Source: Opitutaceae bacterium
GTDB lineage: Bacteria > Verrucomicrobiota > Verrucomicrobiia > Opitutales > Opitutaceae
Direction of reading: 5' to 3'
Assembly (NCBI GenBank): GCA_016763045.1
Contig: JAESUN010000012.1
Location: forward strand, 1 to 8,543
Length of the DNA: 8,543 nucleotides
Under the pieces are notes generated by a model, which saw only the letters and a program-made list of their open reading frames with translations, made no database searches and was not told the DNA's origin. Positions 1 to 8,240 of the stretch are shown here, in pieces; the stretch's first letter is position 1, and every line of letters begins with the position of its first letter. The translations under genes and the position numbers were made by a program.

Positions 1-496
1 AATTTCATTAAGCAAGCCTTTTTAAGAAAAAATTTAAACTTTCTTCAAAATACCCTCTCCTCCCCCGGTAAACCAATAATCAAAGCGCCTGCCCTCAGCC
101 TGTTTTCGCCGCCAATAGAGCTCCTCTAATCCGCCAGAAAGCGTCTTTTTTATTTACCAACGACACCTTTTTAAAGCCCCAAAGACAAGACGTCATTGGT
201 TTTCCACTACACACACCAGGCTTCCTCCCCAGCAGACAAGCCACGAGCAGACTTTTTAGCGAATAGATCGGCAAAAAAACCTCGTCAATAGTTTTTCAAA
301 AAACAAGCCCAAACAAAAAAAGACCAACCTCTCTCTGACATTCAAAGAAGATCAAGAAAGCCCAAGTGCACTTCTCTATCCCAACAAAGATTTAAAAGCC
401 AAACTAGGTTCACGTTTTCTGCCTTATACCTCCTATAAGAAGGGGAGATTTAACCTTTCTTCAAAGAAAACCCCTCCAAAAAACCAAAAAGAAGCA

Positions 497-643
497 TCAA
501 ATCTGATACCCCACTAAAAAATCGCCCTTTATTAAGAAGCTTCTCGAGCAAGAATCCACTCCCATGGAAACCCAATAAATACTAAAAGTGCCCAATCGAA
601 CTCTTTGGGCAGCGAGTCCCACAAAGATTAAAACATAACACAT
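497..643 (-). CDS. Possible small protein, 48 residues, unrecognised
   Basis: This short reading frame starts with ATG at 643 and ends with TGA at 497-499. The product would be hydrophobic at its N-terminus (MCYVLIFVGLAA) and otherwise featureless. The only reason to list it is the site upstream: AGGAGGTGATC, an 11-base perfect complement of the 16S rRNA 3' tail, ends 10 bases before this ATG. Counted from AGGAGG the spacing is 13 bases, longer than ideal. A GTG at 646-648 has the ideal 8-base spacing but would make only a six-residue peptide (M-L-C-V-M-F, stop at 628-630). The frame could therefore be chance sequence behind a leader peptide, or the site may serve another purpose. I do not recognise the protein. 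Confidence 0.15.
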   Translation of the reverse strand: MCYVLIFVGLAAQRVRLGTFSIYWVSMGVDSCSRSFLIKGDFLVGYQI

Positions 644-648
644 AGCAC

Positions 649-662
649 GGTGATCACCTCCT
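649..662 (-). promoter_or_regulatory. Very strong Shine-Dalgarno-like site
   Basis: On the - strand this reads AGGAGGTGATCACC. The first 11 bases pair perfectly with the bacterial 16S rRNA tail (GATCACCTCCT), far better than any ribosome binding site of the recognised genes in this window. The last ten bases, GGTGATCACC, are also a perfect palindrome. A GTG lies 8 bases after AGGAGG and an ATG 13 bases after it. That the site binds ribosomes is inference. It is not the end of a 16S gene, because the conserved sequence before the tail is absent. Confidence 0.35.
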
Positions 663-666
663 ATTA

Positions 667-701
667 AGATGAAAGATTCATCTCATCATCAAAATTGAAT
701 C
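667..701. other. Two overlapping, mutually exclusive hairpins
   Basis: AGATGAA (667-673) pairs with TTCATCT (677-683) across a three-base loop. GATTCA (675-680) can instead pair with TGAATC (696-701). The two share bases 675-680, so only one can form at a time. On the - strand they lie immediately upstream of the strong Shine-Dalgarno-like site, the layout of a translational or attenuation switch. The stems are short (7 and 6 pairs) and AT-rich, so they may be chance. Confidence 0.25.
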
Positions 702-952
702 CTGTTTGAACCCTAATAGAAACATCTCGCAGGCCTCATATCGAACAGTTCCTCTCTATATATAGAAGGAAGTAGAAACATAAGGGTTCCCCTTTCTAGT
801 AATCTGACGGCGACGCAGGCTAAACCCCTATCTTTCCTAAGAAATAGGCGAAAACTCAAATTGAGCTCATTCCCACAGTCCCAACACCAAGAACCCATCC
901 CCTCAATCTAATTAGAGAGTTGCTTCCTCCTTCTTTTTCCTTATCAGCTCTG

Positions 953-970
953 GTTCAACTAAGTTCAACT
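953..970. repeat. Direct repeat GTTCAACT, 10-base phase, upstream of accB
   Basis: The 8-mer GTTCAACT occurs at 953-960 and again at 963-970, one helical turn apart and ending 36 bases before the accB start. This spacing is what one expects for a protein that binds one face of DNA, so it could be an operator for the acc genes. A weak promoter-like pair overlaps it (TTCAAC at 964-969, 17 bases, then TAATTT at 987-992), but the -10 matches the consensus at only three of six bases, so I do not call a promoter. Confidence 0.25.
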
Positions 971-1006
971 CACACAGTCCTTACCCTAATTTAAACAAAA
1001 GCACCC

Positions 1007-1471
1007 TTGGATTTAAAAGAGATAAAACAAATCATCGATTTGATGAAAAAATCAGACCTCTCGGAGTTTGCAGTCGAAGAAGAAGGCTTTAAACTGCAGA
1101 TCAAGCGAGGTTCTGGTCAGCCTCAAATCATAACAACAGCTGCCCCAGCAGCTACGATTCTGCAGCCCGCAGTCGCAGCCCAGGCTCCAGCAACTGAATC
1201 GACTCCAGAACCAGTCGCCGAAGAAAAAGGCATTAATTATATCACGTCTCCAATGGTCGGAACGTTTTATCGATCTCCCTCGCCCGAAACACCTTCTTTT
1301 GTGGAGGTTAATCAAGCTGTTCAGGAAACCTCCGTTATCTGTATTATAGAGGCGATGAAAATTATGAACGAGATTCAAGCGGAGAAAACAGGCACCATCT
1401 TGGAAGCATTGGTCGAAAACGGCCAAGCCGTTGAATTTGGGCAGCGCCTTTTCAAAATAAAAACAAGCTAG
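1007..1471 (+). CDS. accB: Biotin carboxyl carrier protein of acetyl-CoA carboxylase
   Basis: AccB carries the biotin that is carboxylated by AccC and then donates CO2 to acetyl-CoA, the first committed step of fatty acid synthesis in the cytoplasm. The 154-residue protein has the usual layout: an N-terminal segment ([13 protein letters not shown], residues 1-35) close to that of E. coli AccB, an Ala/Pro-rich flexible linker (about 36-75), and a biotinyl domain (about 78-152) with the site EAMKIMNE, in which Lys118 is the biotinylated residue. The start is TTG: a stop lies in frame at 992-994 and no ATG or GTG lies between, while family alignment begins exactly at MDL. There is no clear Shine-Dalgarno sequence. 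It is followed by accC after a 140-base gap containing a hairpin. Length and motifs are normal, so identification is secure. Confidence 0.97.
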   Translation: MDLKEIKQIIDLMKKSDLSEFAVEEEGFKLQIKRGSGQPQIITTAAPAATILQPAVAAQAPATESTPEPVAEEKGINYITSPMVGTFYRSPSPETPSFVEVNQAVQETSVICIIEAMKIMNEIQAEKTGTILEALVENGQAVEFGQRLFKIKTS

Positions 1472-1478
1472 TGCGCTT

Positions 1479-1517
1479 TCTGCCTTTCGCTCAATCCCTG
1501 GCTCAAGTGAAAGCAGA
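1479..1517 (+). other. Stem-loop in the accB-accC spacer
   Basis: Bases 1479-1491 pair with 1506-1517: four pairs (TCTG with CAGA), one bulged C at 1483, then eight pairs (CTTTCGCT with AGTGAAAG, including one G-U), closing a 14-base loop. No run of T follows, so it does not look like an intrinsic terminator. It begins 8 bases after the accB stop codon and could act as a 3' stability or processing element that sets the ratio of AccB to AccC. That role is inferred. Confidence 0.4.
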
Positions 1518-1611
1518 CGATCTTAGAGTCAAACCTAGCCACCCCCTCTGATAGAATATCAACCTGCATGCAGTTAGCAGAAGCAGGACTTAACACTTTT
1601 CATTTATCATA

Positions 1612-2970
1612 ATGCAGAAAATTCTCATCGCTAATCGAGGGGAAATCGCTCTCCGGATAGTCCGAGCATGTAATGAACTCGGGATAAAAACATTAGCCGT
1701 TTATTCAGAAGCAGATGTGGAATCCCTCCATGTCCAGCTCGCGGATGAAGCCATTTGTATCGGACCCGCACCGAGCAAGGAAAGCTATCTGAGAGTCGAT
1801 CGAATCATAAGTGCAGCAGAAATAGCCGACGTTGATGCGATTCACCCCGGATATGGATTCCTGGCAGAAAACGCTGACTTTGCAGAACAATGCGCCTCCA
1901 GTAATATAAAGTTTATCGGACCATCAGCATCCGTAATCCGCCAAATGGGCGATAAAGCGATAGCTAAATCAACCGTCCAAAAAGCCGGAGTGCGCACTGT
2001 CCCCGGTAGTGATGGCCCCGTCGAGACAGAAGCCGAAGCTCTCAAAGCCGCTAAAAAAGTAGGCTACCCTGTCATCATCAAAGCAGTTGCCGGAGGTGGC
2101 GGACGCGGGATGCGTATTGCCCATAACGATATCTCGTTTGCAAAGGAGTTCCATATTGCCCGACATGAAGCGGAACAAGTCTTTGGCAATGGATCTGTTT
2201 ATATAGAGCATTACATTCAGAACCCAAGGCATATCGAATTTCAAATCCTCGCAGACCATCACGGGAAAATTCTCCATCTAGGAGAGCGAGATTGCTCAAT
2301 TCAAAGACGTCACCAAAAACTAATTGAAGAGGCTCCTTCCCCTTTCGTAACCCCAGATTTGCGAAAGAAAATGGGACGAGCAGCTGTCAAAGCAGCCTCG
2401 GCGGCTGGATACGAAAATGCAGGTACAGTCGAATTCCTAGTCGATGAAAAAGGAGATTTCTTCTTCATTGAAATGAATACCCGTATCCAAGTGGAACATC
2501 CGGTCACTGAAGAAGTCACCGATATCGATCTTATAAAAAAACAGATCGGAATCGCCTCAGGAGAACACCTCCAGATCGATCAAAAGAACATCCAGTTCAA
2601 CCGACACGCTATCGAATGCCGTATCAATGCGGAGGATCCTGCTCGAAATTTCGCACCCTCCCCTGGAACGATTGATCTATACTATGCCCCAGGAGGACAT
2701 GGCGTCAGAGTTGACTCTCATGTGTACGGAGGCTATACAATCCCTCCATATTACGATAGTATGATTGGTAAATTGATTGCATACGGTTCCGAACGGAAAA
2801 CAGCTTTAAGCCGGATGAACCGCGCTCTCAACGAGTATATCATCAGAGGAGTTAAAACGACTATCCCATTCCATCGTGCCATTCTACGGGATCCTGTTTT
2901 TAGATCCGGAAATATTACAACCTCATATGTTCAGGAGTTCATGAGTCGAGCTTCCTCAGATTTATTCTAG
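1612..2970 (+). CDS. accC: Biotin carboxylase subunit of acetyl-CoA carboxylase
   Basis: AccC uses ATP and bicarbonate to carboxylate the biotin on AccB. The protein has 452 residues, against 449 in E. coli, and aligns along its whole length. Visible parts are the N-terminal biotin carboxylase domain ([11 protein letters not shown], residues 6-16; [11 protein letters not shown], 77-87), the ATP-grasp domain with Lys115 and Lys157 and the glycine loop GGGGRGMRI (161-169), the catalytic stretch [11 protein letters not shown] (287-297, with Glu287, Asn289, Arg291 and Glu295), and the C-terminal domain with ECRINAEDP (335-343, Arg337) and [12 protein letters not shown] (378-389). All the key residues expected from E. 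coli AccC are present. The start is ATG without an evident Shine-Dalgarno sequence. The 140-base gap from accB is wide for an operon, but the order accB-accC is standard and co-transcription is likely. Confidence 0.98.
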   Translation: MQKILIANRGEIALRIVRACNELGIKTLAVYSEADVESLHVQLADEAICIGPAPSKESYLRVDRIISAAEIADVDAIHPGYGFLAENADFAEQCASSNIKFIGPSASVIRQMGDKAIAKSTVQKAGVRTVPGSDGPVETEAEALKAAKKVGYPVIIKAVAGGGGRGMRIAHNDISFAKEFHIARHEAEQVFGNGSVYIEHYIQNPRHIEFQILADHHGKILHLGERDCSIQRRHQKLIEEAPSPFVTPDLRKKMGRAAVKAASAAGYENAGTVEFLVDEKGDFFFIEMNTRIQVEHPVTEEVTDIDLIKKQIGIASGEHLQIDQKNIQFNRHAIECRINAEDPARNFAPSPGTIDLYYAPGGHGVRVDSHVYGGYTIPPYYDSMIGKLIAYGSERKTALSRMNRALNEYIIRGVKTTIPFHRAILRDPVFRSGNITTSYVQEFMSRASSDLF

Positions 2971-3003
2971 CGCCATATTTAAAACCCTTAGCCCATTCCC
3001 GCT

Positions 3004-3441
3004 ATGCAAACTAACGATCCTTCTTCAACTAACACTGAGACTCCTGGTAATCAGGACCAGATAAAGGTCAAATATTCAGTCGTCGCCAGTATCGTGCGGT
3101 TAGCTTCTCTTGATATTCAGGGAGTTTATTCTGTTGGCGGTGGTTTTGTAGACGATATCGCTGGAGCTATTTTCTCAAAAAAATCAGAATCAGACCGCGG
3201 TGTTAAAGTCAGTGAAGATGAAGAAGGCAATTACGTCATCGAGATTCGAATCTTCATGGATTTTGGCATCGAACTGGCTAAAACAGCTCAGGAAGTGCAA
3301 ACAGCTGTTCGCGAACAGGTTTCCGTTATGACAGGAAACAGTGTCTCAAAAATTGATGTCATCATCGAAGGAGTCAAAAAAAGAGGAGAAGCTCCCGAAA
3401 GTAATGAAGCGGATTGGACTGAAACGCACCCAACCGACTAA
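3004..3441 (+). CDS. Asp23/Gls24-family protein (YqhY-like)
   Basis: This 145-residue protein belongs to the Asp23/Gls24 family, known for alkaline shock and envelope stress proteins of Gram-positive bacteria and for YqhY, encoded beside accBC in Bacillus. The family pattern covers about residues 18-125: a start IKVKYSVVASIVRLASLDIQ, a GVYSV motif, a GVKV strand, alternating beta residues (YVIEIRIFMDFGIEL), the helix AKTAQEVQTAVREQVSVMTG and a final strand SKIDVIIEGV. The ends are polar and probably disordered; there is no signal peptide or membrane segment, so it should be cytoplasmic. It starts 33 bases after accC and lies 55 bases before a membrane protein of related fold, so the two may form a membrane-associated complex. 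In Bacillus, loss of YqhY selects for mutations in acc genes, so a role in tuning fatty acid synthesis is a reasonable guess here. The start ATG lacks a clear Shine-Dalgarno motif. Confidence 0.85.
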   Translation: MQTNDPSSTNTETPGNQDQIKVKYSVVASIVRLASLDIQGVYSVGGGFVDDIAGAIFSKKSESDRGVKVSEDEEGNYVIEIRIFMDFGIELAKTAQEVQTAVREQVSVMTGNSVSKIDVIIEGVKKRGEAPESNEADWTETHPTD

Positions 3442-3496
3442 GAACGCTTTTCTCAAATACTCCCACAAATAGATCCTACGAAATGATCAATTTAGC

Positions 3497-3925
3497 ATGA
3501 CTGAAAATTTCGTAAATTCTTCTTACTTCCCCTATGTCGTTTGCGGATCTACTCTGCTCTTTTTTCTTCTCATACTCCTGAGAATATTCTGGAAGCTCAC
3601 TCGACAGTTAACCGCATTCAACGACGAAAATGGATCTGTGACCATTTCCCAAAGAGCCATACGCCAGATGGTTAAACAATGCTGTGAGCAACTGGGAACG
3701 GTAGGAAGAGCTCATCCCGTCATTAGCATTCATCGCAATCAGCTCAAAATAAAGGTAAAGCTACGCGTGAAAAAAAATGCGAACCTTAAAGGGATCGCAG
3801 GCTTTCTGAAGGAACAGATAACTCAAGTCCTCGCAGACAGCTTCGGAATCGAAGAAATCAGCGAACTCGATATTGTCGTTATCGACGTTTTACCTGAAGA
3901 CGCTACTCCGCCTGAAGAAAGGTAA
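3497..3925 (+). CDS. Membrane-anchored Asp23/AmaP-like protein
   Basis: The 142-residue product has one hydrophobic segment at about residues 12-33 followed by basic residues (WKLTRQ), which fits an N-terminal membrane anchor with the rest in the cytoplasm. Residues 46-132 show the layout of an Asp23-like fold: GSVTISQRAIRQMVKQ, a helix, the strand QLKIKVKLRVK, a long helix (about 98-115), and the strand LDIVVIDVL. This matches AmaP, the protein that anchors Asp23 to the membrane in Staphylococcus, although similarity by eye is weak and Bacillus-type AmaP proteins usually have two membrane segments. The gene follows the Asp23-family gene by 55 bases and ends the + strand cluster. I infer that it tethers its neighbour to the inner membrane. 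The alternative is an unrelated small membrane protein of unknown function. Confidence 0.6.
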   Translation: MTENFVNSSYFPYVVCGSTLLFFLLILLRIFWKLTRQLTAFNDENGSVTISQRAIRQMVKQCCEQLGTVGRAHPVISIHRNQLKIKVKLRVKKNANLKGIAGFLKEQITQVLADSFGIEEISELDIVVIDVLPEDATPPEER

Positions 3926-4018
3926 CATCAGTTTTCTCCCCTGGCATGAGCAAGCGCGAGTTCTACCGCAACATGCATACTGTGCCTACACTTCGTTTCG
4001 ACCACATTTCCAGTGGAT

Positions 4019-4687
4019 TCATTTTTTTGTGCGATTAAAAACGAGATCAGACCATTCTCCCAAATCTCTGCTACCGCATTCCTCAACCCGCAAATCAACT
4101 GCAAAGGCTGCTCTCACTTCATCTACTTCCCGGGTTAGGATTCCACTCAGAACTAATTGGCCACCTGGCTTAAGCGCATCAATGAGCTTGATCGCATTCT
4201 CGGCGAGAATATTCGCCAGGATATTCGCCATCAAAAAATCCGCCTTCCCCGCGTTAAATCCATTGGTCAAATCAGCTACCTCAAAACAAATAGAGTCCGA
4301 GGCGTTATTCATCGTCGCATTCTCTTCGCTAATACGAACTGCCTCAGCGTCGTTATCAAAAGCTCTCAGCTTTTCAAATCCAAGCTTGGAGGCCGACAAG
4401 ATCAAAATGCCCGAACCACACCCCGCATCAACGATGTCCATTGTGTTCAAGTCTATCCCCGCATCAATTTGACGATAGGCATATTCGACCAATCGCTCCA
4501 CACAAAGCCGAGTTGTTTCATGGTTCCCTGTTCCAAAAGCCATCCCAGGATCCAGCCATACAACTGCTTCGCCATCTGGAACAACATAAGACTCTTTTTC
4601 CCAAAGAGGAACCCAATGTAGCCCGCGAAAGCGCCAGGATTTAAAATGCTCCTTATAACTTTCTCTCCAATCTTCATCCTCCAGCAC
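4019..4687 (-). CDS. prmA: Ribosomal protein L11 methyltransferase, catalytic part, frame-separated from its N-terminus
   Basis: PrmA transfers methyl groups from S-adenosylmethionine to ribosomal protein L11. This 222-codon frame holds the family region EDEDWRESYKEHFKSW (3-18), the PrmA hallmark DPGMAFGTGNHETTRLC (46-62), the SAM-binding motif DAGCGSGIL (87-95) and the MANILANIL stretch (153-161). It is not a complete gene on its own. The usual N-terminal domain is encoded directly upstream in another frame (to 4917), and the frames meet at a run of seven A on the coding strand (4688-4694). A -1 shift at the heptamer A AAA AAG joins them into a 299-residue PrmA, against 293 in E. coli. The nominal first codon GTG (4685-4687) has no ribosome binding site, so independent initiation is unlikely. 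The product is functional if the shift is programmed or is a sequencing error; otherwise this is a broken gene. Confidence 0.9.
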   Translation of the reverse strand: MLEDEDWRESYKEHFKSWRFRGLHWVPLWEKESYVVPDGEAVVWLDPGMAFGTGNHETTRLCVERLVEYAYRQIDAGIDLNTMDIVDAGCGSGILILSASKLGFEKLRAFDNDAEAVRISEENATMNNASDSICFEVADLTNGFNAGKADFLMANILANILAENAIKLIDALKPGGQLVLSGILTREVDEVRAAFAVDLRVEECGSRDLGEWSDLVFNRTKK

Positions 4688-4917
4688 TTTTTTTGAAATT
4701 GGATGTCAGCAGTGGAATCAGCAAAAAAGATGTCTTTTGCATTTGCCCAGGCAGTATCAGCCTCATCTTCCGATTCGAAATACCCCTGAAGAAACGCAGT
4801 CCCTGCCTCAACATCTTGCAGGATATTCCAATGAGCAACCTCCCTTAGAGAAAGAACTTCATCTAACCGGTCGGCTTCTTCCAAAGATACTCTTATCCGA
4901 ATTTCTATTAATGCCAT
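4453..4917 (-). CDS. prmA: PrmA N-terminal part; frame runs past the frameshift
   Basis: The first 77 residues, from MALIEIRIRVSLEEADRLDE to ADIQFQKK, are the N-terminal L11-recognition domain of PrmA, with the typical acidic, hydrophobic-alternating pattern and a conserved W-N-I-L-Q stretch at 30-34. After the A run at 4688-4694 this frame continues for another 77 codons to 4453 in a sequence that is only an out-of-frame copy of the catalytic domain (Cys- and Trp-rich, no PrmA motif). The true gene therefore spans 4019-4917 in two frames. The start ATG lies 9 bases after the purN stop; an AAGG overlapping that stop is a possible, rather distant, ribosome binding site. purN and prmA are surely co-transcribed. 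If translated without shifting, the product would be a 154-residue protein lacking the methyltransferase domain. Confidence 0.75.
   Translation of the reverse strand: MALIEIRIRVSLEEADRLDEVLSLREVAHWNILQDVEAGTAFLQGYFESEDEADTAWANAKDIFFADSTADIQFQKKCWRMKIGEKVIRSILNPGAFAGYIGFLFGKKSLMLFQMAKQLYGWILGWLLEQGTMKQLGFVWSDWSNMPIVKLMRG
4687..4693 (-). other. Slippery heptamer A AAA AAG at the prmA frame junction
   Basis: Read on the - strand in the frame of the PrmA N-terminus, the codons are CAA AAA AAG. The heptamer A AAA AAG is the most efficient bacterial -1 slippery sequence, the one used in E. coli dnaX. A -1 slip here puts GTG CTG GAG GAT next, exactly the frame of the catalytic domain. The usual helpers are not obvious: no Shine-Dalgarno-like motif lies about 10 bases upstream, and downstream I find only a weak five-pair stem. 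A lost A in an original run of eight, by mutation or sequencing error, explains the data equally well. Confidence 0.55.
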
Positions 4918-4926
4918 CTTATCGTT

Positions 4927-5499
4927 CTACCTTGTTGAAAGCTCAGCGATCACTTCTGGTAACAAGGAATGTTCCGCTTCATGGATTTTATTTCCCAGAG
5001 ACTCTAGAGTCTCTCCATCTTCAATCGCGACTGCTCGTTGCGCAATAATAGCTCCTTCATCGACCCTCTCATTTACATAATGGACGGTGCAACCCGTTAT
5101 CTTAGACCCATGACGCCATGCCTGGCCAATTCCATCCAATCCGGAAAAACTGGGCAGTAAGCTCGGATGCAAATTGATGATGCGGTTGGGAAAAGCCTGT
5201 ATGAACGATCTTTTCAACACACGCATGAACCCAGCTAAAACAATGAGATCCGGGTCATATTCGGAGATTGTTGAAATCCAAACCTTCTCCCTTTCCTCAT
5301 CAAACTTTGTCTTAAAGGGCCCAGGATCGAGAAACAAAGAAGGCTTACGAAACTCTTCTCCCAAAGAAAGAATCTTAGCATCCGGCATATCACTGAAAAT
5401 AGCAACGACCTCAGCTCGACCCAATTGTCCCGCGGTTTCTGCCCGGAGAATTGCTCCGGCATTACCACCTCGCCCTGATCCCAAAATAATAATCCGCAT
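4927..5499 (-). CDS. purN: Phosphoribosylglycinamide formyltransferase
   Basis: PurN transfers a formyl group from 10-formyltetrahydrofolate to glycinamide ribonucleotide, the third step of purine synthesis, in the cytoplasm. The 190-residue protein covers the whole family length. It shows the N-terminal phosphate-binding loop LGSGRGGN (6-13; most relatives have GSN at the end), the strand LIVLAGFMRVL (85-95), NLHPSLLPSFSGL (109-121) with catalytic Asn109 and His111, and TVHYVNERVDEGAIIAQ (138-154) with catalytic Asp147. The start ATG is preceded by AGGA at a usable distance. It lies 78 bases after dnaJ and 9 bases before prmA. No other purine gene is in the window. No riboswitch or PurR-like site is visible in the 78-base gap, so I expect transcription from upstream or from a promoter I cannot see. 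Confidence 0.97.
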   Translation of the reverse strand: MRIIILGSGRGGNAGAILRAETAGQLGRAEVVAIFSDMPDAKILSLGEEFRKPSLFLDPGPFKTKFDEEREKVWISTISEYDPDLIVLAGFMRVLKRSFIQAFPNRIINLHPSLLPSFSGLDGIGQAWRHGSKITGCTVHYVNERVDEGAIIAQRAVAIEDGETLESLGNKIHEAEHSLLPEVIAELSTR

Positions 5500-5577
5500 A
5501 CCAACGCTTTCCTATAGCCTAAACTCCATCAATTTAAAGAATCCCTAAGACAAACTCCTTTATTAATTCAATGGGCA

Positions 5578-6723
5578 TTAAAAGAATTTCTTTGCTTTAT
5601 CGAAAAACGACTTCCCAACGGGTTCATCCGCGTCGCCACAGATAACTGCAAATTCTTCCAGTATCTTACGCTGATCGGAAGTCAAAGATGTCGGAACCTC
5701 TACCTGAACTCGGGTCATCTGATCTCCGGCATACCCTCCTCGCAAGTTTTGTAACCCCTTTCCTTTCAATCGAAAAGTGGTTCCTGACTGTGTGCCCGGA
5801 GGAATCTTGAGAGCAGCTTTACCTGATAAAGTTGGTACCTGAATCGTCCCACCCAAGGTGGCTAAAGTAAATTTAATCGGGATTTCACAATAAAGGTCGT
5901 CCCCATCTCTTTCAAAGATATCGTGATCTGCGACGTGGATAACGATGTAAAGATCCCCTACTGGACCACCCATAGATCCCGCTTCACCGTTACCAGCAGA
6001 ACGTAGTTTCGATCCAGTATCCACCCCTGAAGGGATCTTGATCTTTAACTTTGTCGTCGTATTCACCCGACCACCGCCACCACATTTAGTACATTTCTTA
6101 TCAATCTTCGTTCCAGACCCGTTACAAGTCGGACAAGCCTGTCTCAGATTAAAAAAGCCCCGAGAAGACGTTACCTGTCCAACTCCATTACAAGTCGGGC
6201 ATCGAACAGACTTCGATCCTGGTTCCGCACCATTTCCAGAACATCTATCACATGAAACGGGTCTGCGAAATGAAACTTCTTTCTCAACACCTTTCGCCGC
6301 TTCTTCTAAAGTTATCTCCACATCATAGCGTAAGTCAGCACCTCGTTGAGCACCTCCCTGGCTACCACCGCCGCCAAAAAACTCATTAAAAATGCCGCCA
6401 CCACCGCCACCGCCGCTATTGAAAACCTCACGAAAAATATCGAAGGGATCATGAAACCCACCAGCTCCTCGGGTCCCGCCACCGCCGCCTTGCTGGAAAG
6501 CCGCATGCCCATATTGGTCATAGGCCGCCCGTTTGTTCTCATCCTTTAAGACTTCGTACGATTCAGAGATTTTTTTAAACATCTCTTCGGCTTCTTTATT
6601 CCCAGGATTCTTATCTGGATGATACTTAACTGCCTTTTTCCGATACGCTTTCTTAATCTCGACCGCAGTCGCCTGCTTACTTACTCCGAGAAGCTCGTAG
6701 TAATCTTCCTTAATATTGCTCAT
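5578..6723 (-). CDS. dnaJ: Chaperone protein DnaJ
   Basis: DnaJ delivers unfolded proteins to DnaK and stimulates its ATPase. The 381-residue protein is a complete class I J-protein. The J domain (about 5-72) carries His35-Pro36-Asp37. A Gly/Phe-rich linker (79-124) includes three poly-glycine runs and the DPFDIF and FNEFFG motifs. The zinc domain has all four repeats: CDRCSGNG (158-165), CPTCNGVG (175-182), CPTCNGSG (197-204) and CTKCGGGG (211-218). Two substrate-binding beta domains follow, with [10 protein letters not shown] and AALGGT-like sequence (here [11 protein letters not shown]). The start ATG has only a weak purine-rich site (AGAAGAAA) before it. It follows grpE by 98 bases. dnaK is not in the window. 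I see no CIRCE element in the gap upstream, so heat-shock control, if any, acts further upstream or through a sigma factor. Confidence 0.98.
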   Translation of the reverse strand: MSNIKEDYYELLGVSKQATAVEIKKAYRKKAVKYHPDKNPGNKEAEEMFKKISESYEVLKDENKRAAYDQYGHAAFQQGGGGGTRGAGGFHDPFDIFREVFNSGGGGGGGIFNEFFGGGGSQGGAQRGADLRYDVEITLEEAAKGVEKEVSFRRPVSCDRCSGNGAEPGSKSVRCPTCNGVGQVTSSRGFFNLRQACPTCNGSGTKIDKKCTKCGGGGRVNTTTKLKIKIPSGVDTGSKLRSAGNGEAGSMGGPVGDLYIVIHVADHDIFERDGDDLYCEIPIKFTLATLGGTIQVPTLSGKAALKIPPGTQSGTTFRLKGKGLQNLRGGYAGDQMTRVQVEVPTSLTSDQRKILEEFAVICGDADEPVGKSFFDKAKKFF

Positions 6724-6821
6724 TTCTATTTCTTCTGGGTCTGTTGATTAATTCATTTTAGGGATAAACCCAGCAAGCATTCACCCTTCCGGGTTCAGTC
6801 TGCTCAACTATCCTTTTGCAT

Positions 6822-7421
6822 TTATTTTGCAGGCGACTCGATCTCTTCGGAGGGTCCTTTAGACAAAACAACCGATGCTGGACGCAATAAACGTCCATTT
6901 AAACAATAGCCGACGCGAACGGTTTGAACAACCTTTTCCGCTTCCACTTCCTCACTTGGCTGATGAGAGAGAGACTCTTGCTGATGAGGATCAAATTCAT
7001 CGCCAGGACCCGGATTAATCTGCTTCAAGCCGTTCGTTTCGAGCACCGATTTAAACTGACTAAGAACCATTTCCACCCCATCAGTCAATACCTTGACATC
7101 TCCTTCTTGACGTGCCGAATTCAGTCCGAGAACCAAATTATCGATAACAGGAAGTAGGTCTTCTATAACGCCAGAGATCGCATACTGCCTAAGTTCATCC
7201 TTCTCACGGATAACCCGTCGACGATAATTATCGAGATCTGCCACAGAGCGTAAATAACGGTTGTAATTCCCCTCATTTTCTTGGCGCAATTTTTCCAATT
7301 GCGCCTCTAAAGAGGGCTCTTCCTTGCTCTCTTCATCAACGTTTTCCACAGGAAGAGCATCGGTTTCCTTAACCGGCTCCTTCTCTTCTTTACCAGAATG
7401 TTCAGTTGTAGACATAGCCAT
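6822..7421 (-). CDS. grpE: Nucleotide exchange factor GrpE
   Basis: GrpE releases ADP from DnaK and so resets the chaperone cycle. The 199-residue protein has the expected parts: an acidic disordered N-terminus (about 1-37), a long coiled-coil dimer helix (38-80, with NYNRYLRSVADLDNYRRR), a helical middle (81-130), and the C-terminal beta-wing with the family signature from PGPGDEFDPHQQESL (138-152) through VVQTVRVGYCLNGRLLRPASV (164-184). Two start codons are possible, ATG at 7421 and ATG at 7415; I chose the first because an AGAAGTGATC stretch upstream resembles a ribosome binding site and overlaps the stop of the previous gene. Only 6 bases separate it from the AsmA-like gene, so it depends on the same transcript. 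The normal His in DPxxHE is replaced by Gln-Gln (DPHQQE), a mild variation. Confidence 0.96.
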   Translation of the reverse strand: MAMSTTEHSGKEEKEPVKETDALPVENVDEESKEEPSLEAQLEKLRQENEGNYNRYLRSVADLDNYRRRVIREKDELRQYAISGVIEDLLPVIDNLVLGLNSARQEGDVKVLTDGVEMVLSQFKSVLETNGLKQINPGPGDEFDPHQQESLSHQPSEEVEAEKVVQTVRVGYCLNGRLLRPASVVLSKGPSEEIESPAK

Positions 7422-7427
7422 AAAGGA

Positions 7428-8231
7428 TCACTTCTTATCCTTTTCTCTTACCGAATCAAAGAGATTCTTTAGTACATTGAGAGATTTCTCGTTCACACCT
7501 TTCATAAACCCTCCGTCCGGATTCAAGGCATCTCCTAACGAGCCACTCAGCCCTTCCGGTAGCATCCTAAAAAGATCCCCTCCATACTGAGCCAATCCTG
7601 CGGCAGTGATATCCATGAGAATTGCTGTCACAATAACCTTGGGGTCACTGACATCCGTAAACTCTCGATTTAGATCCAAATTAAATTCGCGAATGATCGG
7701 TTCTTTCCCTTTCGAATAATCAGCGATTCTGATTTTCGCCACGCGAATCTTCAACGAATTGATGATAAAATCGACGGGCTCAGACTCCTCCTCTACAGAT
7801 TCCTCTCCACTTTTTTCTCCCTGCATTCTCTCATTAAAGACCTTTAGGTTACTCTCCCCTTTTTCGTTTATAACAATCGTTATCTGCTCCACATCAAGAA
7901 CAAGCCTTGGCACTTCGATTCTCTCTCCTACCAACGAAAGGGGCTTCACCTTAAGATCAAATTCCTTGAGTTGAACAAAATCCTTTTCTTCAAACTCTTC
8001 GGGGTTTGTTAGAACCAGATCCAGGACAGTGATCGTGCCAGCCAACGGATTTCCCGATAAAGACTCCACCTCTGCTCCAAATCCACTATGCACCTTTATA
8101 TGACTCGTTGTTAATAAAGGCAAAAACAACATCCATCCCAACATCAACGCCGCAATGATAAAGAGAATGCCCAAAAAGGCACTTTTCAAAATGCCACCAG
8201 AGTTAGGTTTTACTAAAAATCCTGTCTTCAT
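7428..8231 (-). CDS. AsmA-like membrane-anchored protein
   Basis: The 267-residue product has a short basic N-terminus, one strong membrane segment (about 15-39) and a long soluble part that should lie in the periplasm. Residues 50-135 follow the pattern of the AsmA family N-terminal region: a glycine-containing strand, LAGTITVLDLVLTNPEEF (63-80), then VQLKEFDLKVKPLSLVGERIEVPRLVLD (86-113) and the ESNLKVFNE stretch (126-134). In larger family members these repeating beta strands build a groove that carries lipids between membranes. Here the protein is short, so it is a minimal member; an acidic linker (138-152) separates two beta-rich blocks and the C-terminus is predicted helical. GAGG at good spacing precedes the ATG and overlaps the end of manA. 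Its place between manA and grpE suggests an envelope link, but the function is unknown. Confidence 0.6.
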   Translation of the reverse strand: MKTGFLVKPNSGGILKSAFLGILFIIAALMLGWMLFLPLLTTSHIKVHSGFGAEVESLSGNPLAGTITVLDLVLTNPEEFEEKDFVQLKEFDLKVKPLSLVGERIEVPRLVLDVEQITIVINEKGESNLKVFNERMQGEKSGEESVEEESEPVDFIINSLKIRVAKIRIADYSKGKEPIIREFNLDLNREFTDVSDPKVIVTAILMDITAAGLAQYGGDLFRMLPEGLSGSLGDALNPDGGFMKGVNEKSLNVLKNLFDSVREKDKK

Positions 8232-8240
8232 CGTTTTTCC

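Larger units (their letters stand above)
1..1006. other. Long gene-free region upstream of accB
   Basis: No reading frame here looks like a protein gene: stops are frequent in all frames, and the longest candidate (- strand, about 713-898, 61 codons) has no well-placed ribosome binding site or recognisable motif. Base use is unusual. A hand count of bases 1-480 on the + strand gives A 166, C 136, T 116, G 62, so C outnumbers G more than two to one. I looked for tRNA, tmRNA, RNase P RNA and SRP RNA signatures and saw none. The region holds a strong Shine-Dalgarno-like site on the - strand (about 649-662), overlapping hairpins (667-701), a 12-base palindrome (755-766), the inverted repeat CTCAA-A-TTGAG (855-865) and a phased direct repeat (953-970). 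It may be a long accB leader, a Rho-loading region, an unrecognised RNA gene or decayed sequence. Confidence 0.6.
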